Source of the DNA: Fremontodendron californicum
Lineage: Eukaryota; Streptophyta; Magnoliopsida; Malvales; Malvaceae
Assembly (NCBI GenBank): GCA_030761205.1
Contig: JAULJL010000003.1
Location: 2,108,001-2,172,000, forward strand
Direction: 5' to 3'
Length of the DNA stretch: 64,000 nt
Of this stretch, positions 25,541 to 38,800 are shown piece by piece (positions within the stretch are counted from its first letter, which is position 1; each line of letters begins with the position of its first letter). Below the pieces are notes generated by a model. The model did no database searches. It saw nothing but the letters and a program-made list of their open reading frames with translations, and was not told the origin of the DNA. The position numbers and the translations under genes are program-made.

Positions 25541-27245
25541 AAATCAATTGGTCGGCAGCAACCCCAGACCACTTCTTCCCCAATTCCCCCAAATTTCCCA
25601 AATCCCTGATTCTCCAATTTCCCCCAATTTTCCTTCTCTGCTCCCTTTAACTCTCTCACAGGCCTCTCATCAATTCGTCACCCTCAGTCCCTCACCCAAA
25701 CTTAAAACTGTTTGTAAGCTCACGGCTTCACCCTAACCAAAACACCCGACACTCGTCGGGTACAAACCTCCCTCCAGACCCTTCCCTTCGGCGTTCAAGC
25801 TTCAACCCAAGCGGCCACGCCACCCATGACCCAGCCCATACCTCTGCCCTCTGGTTTTTCCCTATCCCATTCCCAATTCGAAACTCCCCTACCGATTCCT
25901 CCCATGCCTTCAGCGTTTCGACCCAGTACCCACTACCCAGCCATGCCTCTGGGTTTTGTAGTGAAGAAAATACGCCAATAGCCATCCAAGAGGCCAAGAA
26001 GACAGCGTTTATGTCAAGGCATGAAGACAAATTTGGGTGTTGCAGTGAGGAAAGAAGAAAAAGAGGAGACATGGATAGTGACTTGTGAATCTGAAAGAGG
26101 AATTCAAGACAAATATCCCGAAATTCTAACATAAAAAAGGTAATTTTAAAGTTTACTTACCTTAAAATTTCTTCTTTGATTCTTGAATCTTGATTGAGGG
26201 TCGGCTAATTTGTCAATTGTTTTTTTTTTTTTTTTTTGGGAGCCGATTGTTGTTTATATATGTGCTGGAAATTGGAACTTTTTTTTTTTTAATTAAAAAA
26301 GATTGTTTCTGTATGAGTTGAACGGGAAATGTTCCGTTATACCGTTTTTTGGTCACCGGCCGTTATTTTTGTGATTTTTCACACCATTTTCTGGGCATTT
26401 AGGGGTGGCGGACAGTGCTGCCACCGCGATACCGATAGGCTGGTTTAGTACGTTAAGTTTAGTCTTTTATTAACATTTTGGCATCTGGGTTTTTCTTTAT
26501 GAGTTAATCTGTTCACTTTTATGGATATTTGATGTATTGTTTTTTATGGGTTTTCTGGTGTTAGAAATGGTGTTCACTGGCTTGTGAATTTGGAAATGGT
26601 GAAACCCTAGAAAAAGTTTTCATTTTATGGATTGATGTGGATTATTTTACCATCTAACTCGAAAGTTTTGAGGGTTAGTTTTGAAGTGGGTATTTCTTTG
26701 GTATAGGGGAGATTAACAAAAGTATTCTTCTCGTCGCGAAGTTCATTAGTTCTTATTAGCTGATAAAACCCTAGCATGTTGTTTATACTATCGGTGTTAT
26801 TTCATGATTTACTTTGTATTATAAATGGGTGGCCTTTGTTGTATAATTTATTAGGATGTTATTAAAACAGTAATGTAGTAACTGCAAACATCTTTATGTT
26901 TGATTTCATAGGAACTAGGGTTCCAATTTTGTTCCCTTTGAATAGTTTTCACTTTTCGACTGCTATAAGTTATTATTTATTTAATAAATCACTATATAGG
27001 GCCTCTCCAGCTTCTCATATGTTTTAGTATATTTATTTTACTATGACCATGCTGTTTTCATTTTGAATTTCCTAGGAATATGAATGAAGTGTGTGCTTAA
27101 ATTCTTGTGATATAATATCTGAGAGCATCATGCATATTGATCACATAGCATAGGGATATAGTTACAATGTTATTACATATTGTTATTCTATGCTCATGGG
27201 ATATCTTATTTTTGCACGTTGGTGGTGTTAATTAGTTACTCATAC
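25541..27245 (+). promoter_or_regulatory. Likely EMF1 promoter, 5' exon and 5' UTR intron
   Basis: Composition changes sharply at 25540 from AT-rich to C-rich CCCC/TTCC sequence, typical of a plant transcribed leader. A donor-like AAAAAGGTAATT at about 26139 and an acceptor-like TTAATTAG at about 27233 could frame a leader intron of about 1.1 kb. T-runs and ordinary intron-like sequence lie between. Frames on either strand here (for example minus 25728-26132) have no recognisable domain. Confidence 0.45.
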
Positions 27246-30200
27246 ATGGAGAGTACCGCTGCGGTCAAGGAAACTCATCAGAGTCGCAGTCCTAATCTTG
27301 TTGCCAAGTCTGTGGAATCACCAATAAAGATTGACTCAATATCTATAGATCTCATCAATGCTAATGATGACATTGATACTGGGAAGTGTGAGCATTTTTC
27401 CATTCGGTAAGCCATGATCCTTATTACTCAGTGGTCTTGTAAATTGTTGAACTTCCTCAGCCTCTTCATATTACCATTGTTGTTGAGAATGGGTGCCTGG
27501 TATGGTGTCTGTCTGAGTGTGGGGCTATATGCAGTAAGTGTGTAAGTATTTGAGAGAGATGTCTTTTAGTCGAATCATTTTATTCATGAGGGTACTGCAT
27601 CTACTGGCTTACTCCCTTATTATAATCGAATGGCTTTTAAAATTATTTATCAAAACAGGGATTATTAAAATGAATTAACTTCTTTCTTTCTGTTGTTCAT
27701 ACTTCCTCACAAACTTCATCACTTGCTTATTTGTGTGTGCACATGAGTTCTTGTCCCATTTTCTAGATACTATATTTGTGAGAATAGGATCAGAATGTTT
27801 TTGATCTTCTACTTATAGTAGCACCAGCTGAAGTGTTTTATATTCTTTATTAGCATAATGTTTGAGATGGAATGTGACTAACCTAGTGGCTGCTAGGACA
27901 ATATCTACATGAAGTAGGACAGGATACTATACTGCTAATTTATGTAATGGCATCTAATAAAGGGATTGAAGTTAGATATTGAGGCAAAATTTATTGCAAG
28001 ATTTTATATGCATCAATGGCTTATACTGATATATAGTTCTTTGAGCACTACTTCTTGACTTGCTATATGTAGTACATTAATATCCATGCTGGAAGTTTTC
28101 CTCATAAATTCCTTTTGTTTTAAATGCAGTGGATATGCATCTGAGATGCGCAATAAAGACTGGAGGAAATGTTGGCCATTTGCTTTAGATGGTGACCAGA
28201 GTATATCTGAAGAACAAAACTGTAAACTTCCTCCTTTATTCGTTCCTAAGTTCAGATGGTGGTGTTGCCAAAACTGTCAGCATGAAATTGGGGCTGAAGG
28301 CAGTGTAAATGAAGAAAGAACTGTTGCTAAAAATAGTAGCAAATTGAAATCCTTTGACTCTTGTCCCCATGTGTCATCCCATGGTGATGCTGCGATGCGG
28401 TTATCAGATTTGCAGCAGAATGGAAAGATTAATGTTGAATCAAGAAAACGTGTTGCTAATGCTTGTGTGAACGTCAATAGCAGTGACCGTCATCCTTTAT
28501 TTAGTGATAAAAGTGACAAAGCAGCTGAAATTGCAAATATACCAATCATTGGTATATTTCTATCCTAGCTCAATCTATTCTCATGTGGTTACCACTACAT
28601 TAGAGCATTAATTATTTTTGGTGATTTTTCCAGGGCAAACAGATTTCTTAGAAAATAACATTAGTAAGGAAATCCATAATTCAAATTATGCTGGAATAGA
28701 GGCTATTTCTAGCCTTATGCAGCAAACACTTTACATAGATAATAAAGGTATGTCTGCTATGAATTAAAAAAGCTTATCTGTTTTCCTGCTTTGCAACTGA
28801 AAGTAGAAATGCAGTTGTTGCAATAACAATGCTTCTGATTTCTGCAACAGTGGCTTCTCTTCAACTTGATAAGCCCGGTATAAAAGATAATGAAATTGCT
28901 GGTGACAAGCTTCCTGAATCAATCCCAAAGTGCACGGTTAAGGATGCCACTGAAACATGTCAAACAGGAAACCATGCTTCTGCCTCTGATCAGCAGATGG
29001 AGTTAGTGAAAACTTGTGGTTCCTATGGGATAGTCGGTATGGTTAATGGGGTTCCTGATTCTATCAAGACTCATACAGCTGAACATCCTTTATTGGAATT
29101 AGATGATTGTGATTATGCATCATCTGAAAGTGCTGAGATATTGCTTGGAAGTGCATCTGGAAGCTTGCATCGGAAAAAAACCCGTAAGGTGCGTCTGCTG
29201 ACTGAATTGTTGGGTAAAAATGGAGATGAAAAAACTGATCTCACAAGTACAGAAGATTCTCCTTCCACTGCCATTCCTGATGCATCTATAGGCATAGATT
29301 CAATATCTGCTCCCCAAGATGTAGTCAGTTTCCAAGGAAATGTTACAAGCAGTTTGGCTCATAGTAGGAAAAGAAAGTTGCCACAGGATGAAGAATGGAG
29401 ACTGGGGGAAATGATCTCTCCACATAATGGGAATAAAAATCTTAGGACCTTCAACAGAGGTGCAGAAACTGCTGATGGAATTGCAAGTTTTGGTTCAGAA
29501 GGTACGGTTAATGGAAGTGGCTCACAAACTGGTGCAAAGAGCCATTTGGTTAATCTTAAAGTTGATAAAAGTCCTACTATAGGAAAGAAGAAAAATAAAA
29601 AGACCCAAAATTTTGATGAATGTTTGTCCTTGAGTCTGTCTCGAGAAAAACTGCAGAAGGAAAGACAGAAAAAGCCTGGAGATACCACTAAGAGCAATTC
29701 CACTGATATTGTTCTGTACAAATCAAATGATGTATCTACAGGCAGTGGGTTGGATCCTTTTCCTGAATCTGCCCAAAAAGCAGAGAAAAAATCTAATTTA
29801 TTGAAGAAAAAGAGCAAGATGCATCAAGATCATGATGGGCATGCTTCTCCAATTCCTTGGAACAATGGCATGTTCGGAGAAGGTCTGACTTCAAGGAAAG
29901 ATGTAGAAATACGACAAAGTGGGTCTGTTGCCTTTCCACTTAAAGTAGCCCAGGATGCATCAGCTGAAAAAGGACTGCGTTTTTCACTTAATAATTGCTT
30001 GCCTGCTAAAAGATATGATGGAAAATATATTACTCCAATCAGAGATGGGCTACCATCTCTATTGCCTTGGCAAGGGCATGTTGTGAGTGAATATGAGATT
30101 GGGAGGAAAGATCTAAAGATGAACTATGCTGGAGACTCTAGTTTTCCATCTAAATCTGAACTAGATGCCTATCTTTGGAAGGGAATGCATGTTGATCTCA

Positions 30201-32971
30201 ACAGTAACCGAACTACATACAAAGTACCATTCCTGAATGAGAAGCAAAAGCACAGTTCTCATGCTGAAGTTGGGAGTTGTTCTCTGATTCAGCAAATGGT
30301 ATGAACTTTTCTTTCGTTACTCCAGTTGCTGAACTAGCATATAAAAAGAAAAAAAAAAATGCACTAGATATTTTTGGCAGGACAAGTTTGTGACCTTTTC
30401 CCCAAATTTTGGTTTTCGTCCTCTGTAACTAAGATTGTTTTTACATTCAGTTTTGCTATACATGAATTATTAAAGTTATTAAATTATTCAATGTAAAATT
30501 TCTGGAACTTTCATATTAAATTATTCAGGCTTTTGAGGCAGAAACATTCCCTTTTCCACGACCTGTTGTAGAACTTTAATCTCTAATAATCGAATTGGAA
30601 GATAAGCTATTAAATCAAACACGGTTAAGACACTATTGCCTATATGGGATTCTGTGGGAGGACATATAAGAAGCAGTTAAGAAGTATATACATCTTTACT
30701 TTTTGGAGTAAACAGGTTCACATAATTGAGAACTCTGCTATACTTTCTACTTGTATTCATGGAAAAGTGAAGCTATTGTCTTTTGCTTATTCCAACCTCG
30801 AGTTTTCATCAGAATAAGTATCTGCAAGGATTAGGTATGAAATCATCTCTATCTTGGTTAGACTATGAAACTACTTCTGCTTTTGTCCTTAGTCCTTACA
30901 CCAAAATATAAATCTCTCTTGGAATTTTTTTAGACACTGATGACTATTGTGGTTCGGATATAAGCTCATGTCATCTTATATATGCAAACTTAGATCCTAG
31001 CATTCTCATTCATAATTTTGAAGATGGCGTATTTATGTAGCATTGATTAACATAAGCAATCATGTGAATTTCACAGTTGTGAGTGGGTTAAACATATACC
31101 TGAAAACATAGCTAACCTTTATGCCAGATGTTTCCCTTGTAATTAGGAATAATTCAGCTAATTAATGCATCTTTTTCCCATGCTTTTGTTTCTGTGAAAT
31201 TGAGAGGAGATTTCCCCCTTCTGATCTGTTTGTTTTACAGGATTTCAGTGGTACAAGCAACAATGGAAAATCTGTGGAGCTTCAGGACTATTCAGCAGTT
31301 GCTAGGAAACATTATGATCAACGAGCTGAAATGGCATCTGAGCAAGGAGCTTTAGATGACATACCCATGGAAATTGTTGAACTCATGGCAAAGAATCAGT
31401 ATGAGAGGTGTCTTCCAGATAGTGAAATTGATAAACAGCTGTCAGAAACAATCAATAGCACCAGAAACCATCAGATCAGGGTGGATCTTAATAAAGTATA
31501 TGGAAATGAAGAGATGAGCCTGTTTCATGAGACCACTCAAAAACCAAAACCTCAAGCTAAAAACGGAAGAATTGGCAAAATTGTAAGAGGTGATAATGTG
31601 GGATCCAGACAAAAGTCAGTTGATTATTTCTCTCACATGGACCGAAACCAGTACAATATGAGCCAATTGGAACAAAGTTATTCCCCTGCAGGCTTTAGGC
31701 CTTTTCCTCTATGTAGAGAGAAGCCATTGAATGGAGTCCAATTTTCTGCCACCAATTCCAGCAGGCAAAACAGTGCTCAAAATTGCCAGTGGATCGGGAA
31801 CATGGTTGGGCAGAGGTCCTCTCAGGCTAGTGTGCAGGCTTTTGGAGTTTGTAACACATGCCAGAGTGCTCCACAGCAGAATAAAGAAGCAGCTCATCTA
31901 TGGCCATCCACAATACCAAATAACATGCCCTATCTATACGGCATCCCTCAGAAGTGTGCGGATCAGGTGGCCAATGTGGATGTGCTTTCACATTGCCCCG
32001 GCAATCTGCCTAAGGGAAATGTGAGTGGAAATGATGATCGGAACTTCTTAAATCAGGCTTCAAATTTTGATAAGCATAGTAGGAAGTTTGATTCTGAAGT
32101 CCTTAGAAGGACACATGCAGATTACCCATTTGCTTGCAAACATAATGGGATGGGGTCGTTAGATCTGTATTCTAATGAAACCATACCAGCCATGCATTTA
32201 CTCAGCCTTATGGATGCAGGGTTACAGTCAGGTTCACCTGTTGATGTGGATGGAAACCAAAGATTCGTTAAAAAAACTTCCTTTCTTCATGGTCATCACT
32301 CTAAAGAATTTTCAAGCCTGCCATCTCGGGGATATAGGACCAATTCGATGAAACATCCAGCCTATGATTGTTATGGTAAAAGCCACCTACCTGAGAGTTT
32401 CTGTGAATGTATGTCAGCCACTGCAGCAGTCAGTCCTTCTACTTCTTCATTTCAGCATGATCAAAGTTTCAAGAAGGCAACTGATTTTACGGGTCAATTT
32501 TCACTCAAGTCTAGAGAGAAAGAGAAGAAAAAATGCTCAGACTCCCAAAGGCAGCAGAATAGAAACTGCAGATCACAAAAAACTGTATCTTCAAGCAGTG
32601 GCTTAAATACAACTTGTGGATCTACTCCTGTTCATAGTATGTCAAAACTGGTGCTTGGCACTTCAGATTTTGTGATGTTTCCCATACAGCTTCATGCAAT
32701 AGAGAGTGCAACAAAACAGATGCAGGAGGCTCGTACTATGAGTAGCACTCTTTTCCATCCAAAAAGTGGTTCGGAGAATGAAATCTGCTGCATTAACAGA
32801 AACCCTGCTGATTTTACTGTGCCTGAAGCCGGAAATATGTACATGATTAGAGGTGAGGACCTGAAATTTGGAAAGGGAACTCCCTCATCTGGCGCAGTAA
32901 AATTGGTTGGGCACAAGCGTCAGAGGAAGCTTACTGTTAGAAAAGAGCAGTCACGAAATCGAACTTCATGA
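27246..32971 (+). CDS. EMF1: EMBRYONIC FLOWER 1-like Polycomb protein
   Basis: Exons: 27246-27406, 28130-28551, 28634-28747, 28851-30298, 31241-32971. They total 3876 bases, 1291 aa, with consistent phases and GT-AG borders. The start ATG opens MESTAAVKETHQS. The N-terminal block after the first intron, GYASEMRNKDWRKCWPF, followed by the Cys-rich WWCCQNCQHEIG stretch, is the signature by which I recognise EMF1. The rest is long, Ser/Lys-rich and apparently disordered, with basic patches that could act as nuclear signals (KKKNKKTQ around the middle, KRQRKLTVRKEQSR at the C-terminus). Family knowledge: EMF1 is a plant-specific nuclear protein that binds DNA/RNA nonspecifically and works with PRC2/PRC1 to keep H3K27me3-marked flower genes silent in vegetative growth. 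The product is somewhat longer than the Arabidopsis protein (about 1100 aa from memory). The gene is single-copy in this window and points away from the CXC gene. Confidence 0.9.
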
Positions 32972-35193
32972 GAGACTGTTATCATTATATATATGCTGGG
33001 TAGCATCTCAGAACCGCTTTCATGTTCATTTTGGGTTCAAATCAATCTCTTCGAAACACCCATGGTTTATGGCACTTCCTTTACTTGAATTCTTCAATCA
33101 GCATTTGATCACTTGTCTAATTTTCAGCAGGCAAAATCTGAAGCACCTTCCTTGATGCTGGAGAAGAAAAGCTTAAAAAGCTTTATGAAGTGTCAAGACA
33201 TCAAACCAGTCATATTTCGCACACAAAGTTGATTTTTTGTTCTCGACCTAATATTGTTTTACTGGCAATTGGCATTTTCCATTTTCAAGCTTGAGAACAT
33301 GAAAAAATATGGTAGGTGCAATGGTAAGGCCTGTAAATACTTGCATATGCCTCGACCACTGCACAACCATCCGGTCTTTACATACCAACTGAATTTATTC
33401 GATGTTGTAATGCAGGTGTTCTCCTGGACAAGGGTTTGTAAAACCTAAATACTGCCCTTTATAGTACTCAAAAGGGCTTGTTTGTCACGTAAATAATCTG
33501 GTCTATAGTCCATTCTTGAGCAGCTGGTGGGAGTAGAAACAAAGAACAGACAATTAGTTTATATATATATATATATGAGTTTGAAGCATGGTTATTGATA
33601 CCGTATTGGTAAAAGTCGATATGGTATAAGTATTGTATTTTTAATTTTATATTAATCCGTATTTGTTGTATCGGTTTGTATCTGTGTTGGTTTGTACCAC
33701 CTTGTATTTTTAAATTAAATTTTAATTTCTCATGATTATTTTAATTTTTTCATAATTTTATTTAAAAATAAAATATGTTTATTAAATAAATTATTGAATC
33801 TGATTAATAATAATTTATTATATATTTTTTAATATTTATTTTATTTAATTGATGTTTAAAAATTTTGAATATTAAATATTTATAATTTTGAAAATTTATA
33901 TTTTTTAATTAGTTTTTTTTAATATATTTTAAGAGGTGTTTTTTTTTTATTTATGTAAATATAATATATATTTTTAAAAAATTTAAAAAATATAATAAAT
34001 ATTCTATATATGATTTTTTTTTTTGAAAAATACTGAAACTTAAAACGGTAGTCGAATGTACAAGTACTAAACAATATATATCACGTCCATGGTAAGATAT
34101 TAAAAATCTTGATTCGAAGAGCTTAGACCTAGAGGAATATCAGTACTGTTAGTAATTATGTTCAGCTGTAATTGATAGCTCTTATGTTTTGTTTGCTAAG
34201 ATGGATACAATAATGAAAAGGTAGAAAATTGGGAGAAAAGAAAAATGAATTTATATATATTCATAATATGTTTAGTAGGAAAGAGAAAAAAACAATCATT
34301 GTTTCGTATAATTAAAAAATGAGAGAAAAAAAAATGAAAAATATATTATTCTACTATTATAACCTATTGTAAGTTAAGATGAAAAATTAAAATTTTAAAA
34401 ATGATGAATAATATTGTAAATATACACACTTGATTAGATCTGTCCACGGGTCGGATAGCTTGTCCGGCCCGGTAAACTCGACCTGTATAGGGCCAGACTT
34501 GGACAAGGTGGTTTGTAATTCAAGTCAGTCCGATTTGGCCCAAATTACTATTTATTAAATAAAAATAATTTTTTATTTAAATTTAATTATAATATATATA
34601 TATTAATATAAAAATGACATTTTAACATTTAAATATTTTTGAATAGTAAAACGAACTTATACGGGCCGACTCGAATGAACTTGGAAAAGAAAAAAATAAA
34701 ATTTTCGAACCGCAACTCAACCTGATCTGACCCATGTACAGGTATACACTTGACTCACACTACTCTTATTTTCTTTTATTTTTGTTAATGGGCGTAAAAA
34801 AAATCATAATCTTTCTTATTTTTTTTCCTCTCAATTTTTTCCTTACCAAAAACACTTAAATTTGATTTTCTTTCCCCTTTTTCACTCTCCTTTACCCCTT
34901 CTTTCTTAAGATTTGAAGAGAGAGAGAGAGAAATAGAGATGGTATCCTCTGAATCCTATTGGAAACAAAAAAAACTCCATCGAGTGAAGCTATGGGAAGC
35001 AGAAGAAGAAGAGGAAAACGAAGCATGTAAAACATAGCAATAAAAATAACATTAAAGAGGTCATGCTACAAAATTTAGAAGAATTACAAGTCAGGAGGGA
35101 ACCCTCCAAATCTAATTCAAATCACAAAGCATCTGTCATCTAAAAAAGGGAAAGTGTTAGTACGCAAATGTAATGAGCAGAGGCTTACTTTAT
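32972..35193. other. EMF1 3' flank and intergenic spacer
   Basis: The EMF1 3' UTR probably runs to about 33.5 kb. It is followed by an AT run (33560-33576), AT-rich low-complexity sequence to 34.1 kb and a hAT-like MITE at 34426-34753. A GA run lies near 34918-34932. The sequence ends at the EMC1 stop. No gene was seen. Confidence 0.65.
34426..34753. mobile_element. hAT-like MITE with 8-bp target duplication
   Basis: ACACTTGA is repeated exactly at 34426-34433 and 34746-34753. The insert 34434-34745 (312 bp) begins TTAGATCTGTCCACGGGTCGG-type sequence. Its right end in reverse complement begins ATACCTGTACATGGGTCAG, an imperfect terminal inverted repeat. Internal sequence is AT-rich without coding capacity. 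Confidence 0.75.
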
Positions 35194-35826
35194 CTATTTC
35201 CACTTCTCTTGTAGTTCTTTCCTCTCAGATAAAATCCAGGTTACAAATATGGCTGCTACAAGTGCCACGATTGTAATGAGTAGCAAGGCATAACTAAAAT
35301 CTTCTGTGAGTGAATCGTATGTCCTTGAAGGTGCAAGTTGAGTAAAAAAGAGGTCCACTCCATGTGCAAAGACAAGGGTTGTTGATTCCAGTTTGGCTGG
35401 CACAGTTATTATACCTCGAAGACCTTCCACTTTAAGCGCATGTGTAACATAGGACTGGAAACAATTCATCAACAGCCATCAGTTTATGCTACTTTGAGAG
35501 AAAGAGACAATGGATTAAATTCATAAAATGCTCATGGTTTGGTTGGCCAGTTTCAGCCTATGTTGTTCCGACTCTTTATTTTTCTTGAACTACCTGTTCC
35601 CGACACTCATGTCCGACGCATATCCGGACATGGGTATAAGGATATGATCCTCCAAAGATCTTCCAACTGCATGAAAATCTGGGAAAAAATTGAACATACC
35701 CGTCTCGGACACTCACACCCGAGTCCGAGTAACATAGGTTTCAGCATATGCATATGTCCTTAAGTGCATGCTTGCATTGCATGCATACAAATGGAGCATC
35801 TCAAAACAGTATTTCTCAAGAAGGTA

Positions 35827-35864
<38 letters not shown>

Positions 35865-38800
35865 TGAACGAAAGAAAAGCTTGGCCTGGGCAGACAGAAC
35901 ATAAGGAAACTAACCTGAGGAATGATTGGCAATGAATCTGTTAGTGGTATAATGCCTTCTTCTTTTTCTGCTTGTGTGGGGTTAAGCGATCGACGAGGAT
36001 CCAGGAAACGCTTATCAAGTGCCAAAACCTGTAAAACAGGGTTAAAATCATGACGCACGCAGAAGAAGTCTCATACAACCGTATTATTTTTGTAGAAAGG
36101 AGCATAACACCTTAACTCCTCAAAAAGAAAACATGAACAACTCATTAAGTAGCAGTGAAGACAACTCCATGATTTAGCTCTTTCTGAAAACTTTAATTTA
36201 CCTGATCACCAATTGTACCAATGAGAAGCTGCTTTGAAGTTATACCCTTCGCTGTTGATGTCACAGCTATAGCTTTCAAAGAATGGGTGAAAAAGTAGGA
36301 CTGCGATTTTGTTATGACCTCTGGTCGAGAATATAAAGAGATCGGTGAAGTAAGGTTGTGCTTTCCAAGAACAAGCTTCCAAACATCTTTGTTGTCCTGT
36401 GGATAGTATTTAAGTTGGAAAAGATAAATTTAACTGAATTGATGATACAGGCAATTCAACATAAACAATTCAAGCTCCTCCACTTACAGCCCGAGACTGG
36501 TCATAAATTTCAATGACTGACATCTCATATCTGTGCGCTCTAAGATTGAAGTAGTGGTAGACAACCCAGTTCTCACTAAAAACCTACAAGAAACGAAAAG
36601 CATTATTAATTGCATCCCTTTCATAGCTGCTTATGACACCAATATGAGAAAATAAATGAGAACTTACAGCATGAACAGGGCCCTGTGAACCATGATGAGT
36701 CACCCGGTGCAATATACGACCCGTTACAGTGTCAATAAGATATGCAACCAACCATGATTCTTCCGGTGTAACAGATCCAATTTCACCACTGCCTTTGGGT
36801 GCAACAGTTGCCAAAAAAATTAGATTTCTTGATATATATTTATACATGACATCATGGTCTGCTATAACCTTTGCTTGAGTATGTACCACCTGGAAAACTC
36901 AAATCAAAAAGCATTCAGTATGGTTTATTTATGCAGCATTCGCAACAAGGCACCAATAATTAAACATTCAAAATACACAGAAGAACATGCACAATTGGGA
37001 ATTAACCACATTTACCTATCTTCCAAAACGCCCATTAACCAATTGCATTAAAGCACAACAAAATCATATACAATTGGTTTTAAGAAGTCGATAAGAAAAT
37101 AAGAATGAAGGGGCAAGTCTCATGAAATGGTCAAAAGTTTTTAGTTGAGAAGTGCATAACCAAAAACTTTACTCATGAGAGCAGTCACTTCATGCAATAA
37201 TGCTATACAGTGCAACTGAGTCTGGAGAACTCCTAAGATCACCATGCTGGTTCACAAATAAGCAGAAGTCATTGAGAAAAATCATGGGGGAGGGAGAAAA
37301 CGCTTTACCTCATTCAATTTTCTAGTGACAGTTGCAATGATCTTTTCTGATTCCGAGGGGAACACAATGGACCACAACTCCCTTGTGTCAAAGCAGAATT
37401 CATCAGCCACTTCGCCAGTGCACTTGCTCTTCAAAGCATACCCCTTGATGATGCCATTATCATCCTCAACTGCATACCAGTATATGTTTGAAAACTCACG
37501 TTTGAAAATACTAATAGCCTCAGGAGTTTTGGGGTATAAATGTGCATGCTTATCAGCATCAATTAACAGATGGAGTCGCTGTTCTGTTGAATCTGTATAT
37601 GGAAGTGTAATAACTTGTGCAACAGAATGAACAAGACTTAAAGAACTAAGCTCCCTTCCTGTATAAGTGTCAACAAAAGAAAGTACACCTGGTGCATCTG
37701 AACTTGGACCACACCTGCCAACTACAAGCACAGATGGATTTTCATCCATAGCATGATGATGAGGAACCTGCCACTGATACAAGTTTAGTCCTATTGGAGG
37801 TTGACACACCTCTGATTTGTGTAGAGACCGTAGCAAGTGAGACCAGACAATGCGTCCATCTCCAGTATGCAAGGCAAAAAGTTTCCCTGCCCTTGTTAGT
37901 ACTATGAGCAGCTTCCGGAAGCCATTGTGGTCTCGGGTCATTTTGCTCTTCTCAGAACTTTTTAATCTCATACTTTGTATGGCTGCCATATCCTCAGGGC
38001 TTGCAAGCATTAGTGTTCCCTTCAGCTTCAGCATATGTCCCTTAAGAAAAAGGAGCATCTTGTCAAAACCACGTTGTCAAAATGTCCATTTTCAAATAGT
38101 GGATACAGTTATAGATGCTTTGACAGTAGGAAGTTCATGTTTCTAATGACATAACGTAATACTATTCAAAGAGTGAAAAACCATTTAGCAAATGCTGAGG
38201 TGGTGAATACAGAAAAAAAGAGTATGCTCGGACATATTTATCCATAATCTTTCTAATTTCAGAACCACATGAAAGACTTCATACATATGATAATTCAACA
38301 TGTATCCGAAACAAAATCAATATTTAGTTATCTATTAACCTCTTAAAAGCAAGGAAAAGAGTTACATACATGCAGTCTACAGTCGCCTTCAGTTAAAATG
38401 CGAACAATAAACATGCTTTTCAATTAAAACATCATAACATTCTAGAAATCTTAAAAGATTCATAGCCATACCTTAAGCCATTCAAAGAGGCTGTGCTCCA
38501 CTTTTGCGACCGATACACCATCCCTTTCCAAAGGGAGTTCTGAAGTTGTTACATCAATTATTGATGCCAGACCATCTTCCCTGCTCCAGACAATCGCACC
38601 TTGTTGTAATAACAATAATGAATGATCTTCCATCACAATCAACACCCGAAATCCATAAGACCTATCAGTTCGGATATAATGATTTATGAAAACCTTGTGG
38701 ACAAGCCCTTGTTGCTGATCCATTTTAATGCTTTCTTTAAGCAAATTACCATCCCAATCATGTGCAAACTTCACTGTTAGATGAATCTCACTGCCTGCAT

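Noticed and set aside
25728..26132. Minus-strand 134-codon open frame near EMF1
   Set aside because: It lies in the C-rich leader of EMF1, has no recognisable domain and is antisense to a likely transcribed leader.
33560..34130. Possible transposon in the AT-rich EMF1 3' spacer (GATACCGTATTGGTA motifs)
   Set aside because: Could not find matching ends or a target duplication by eye.
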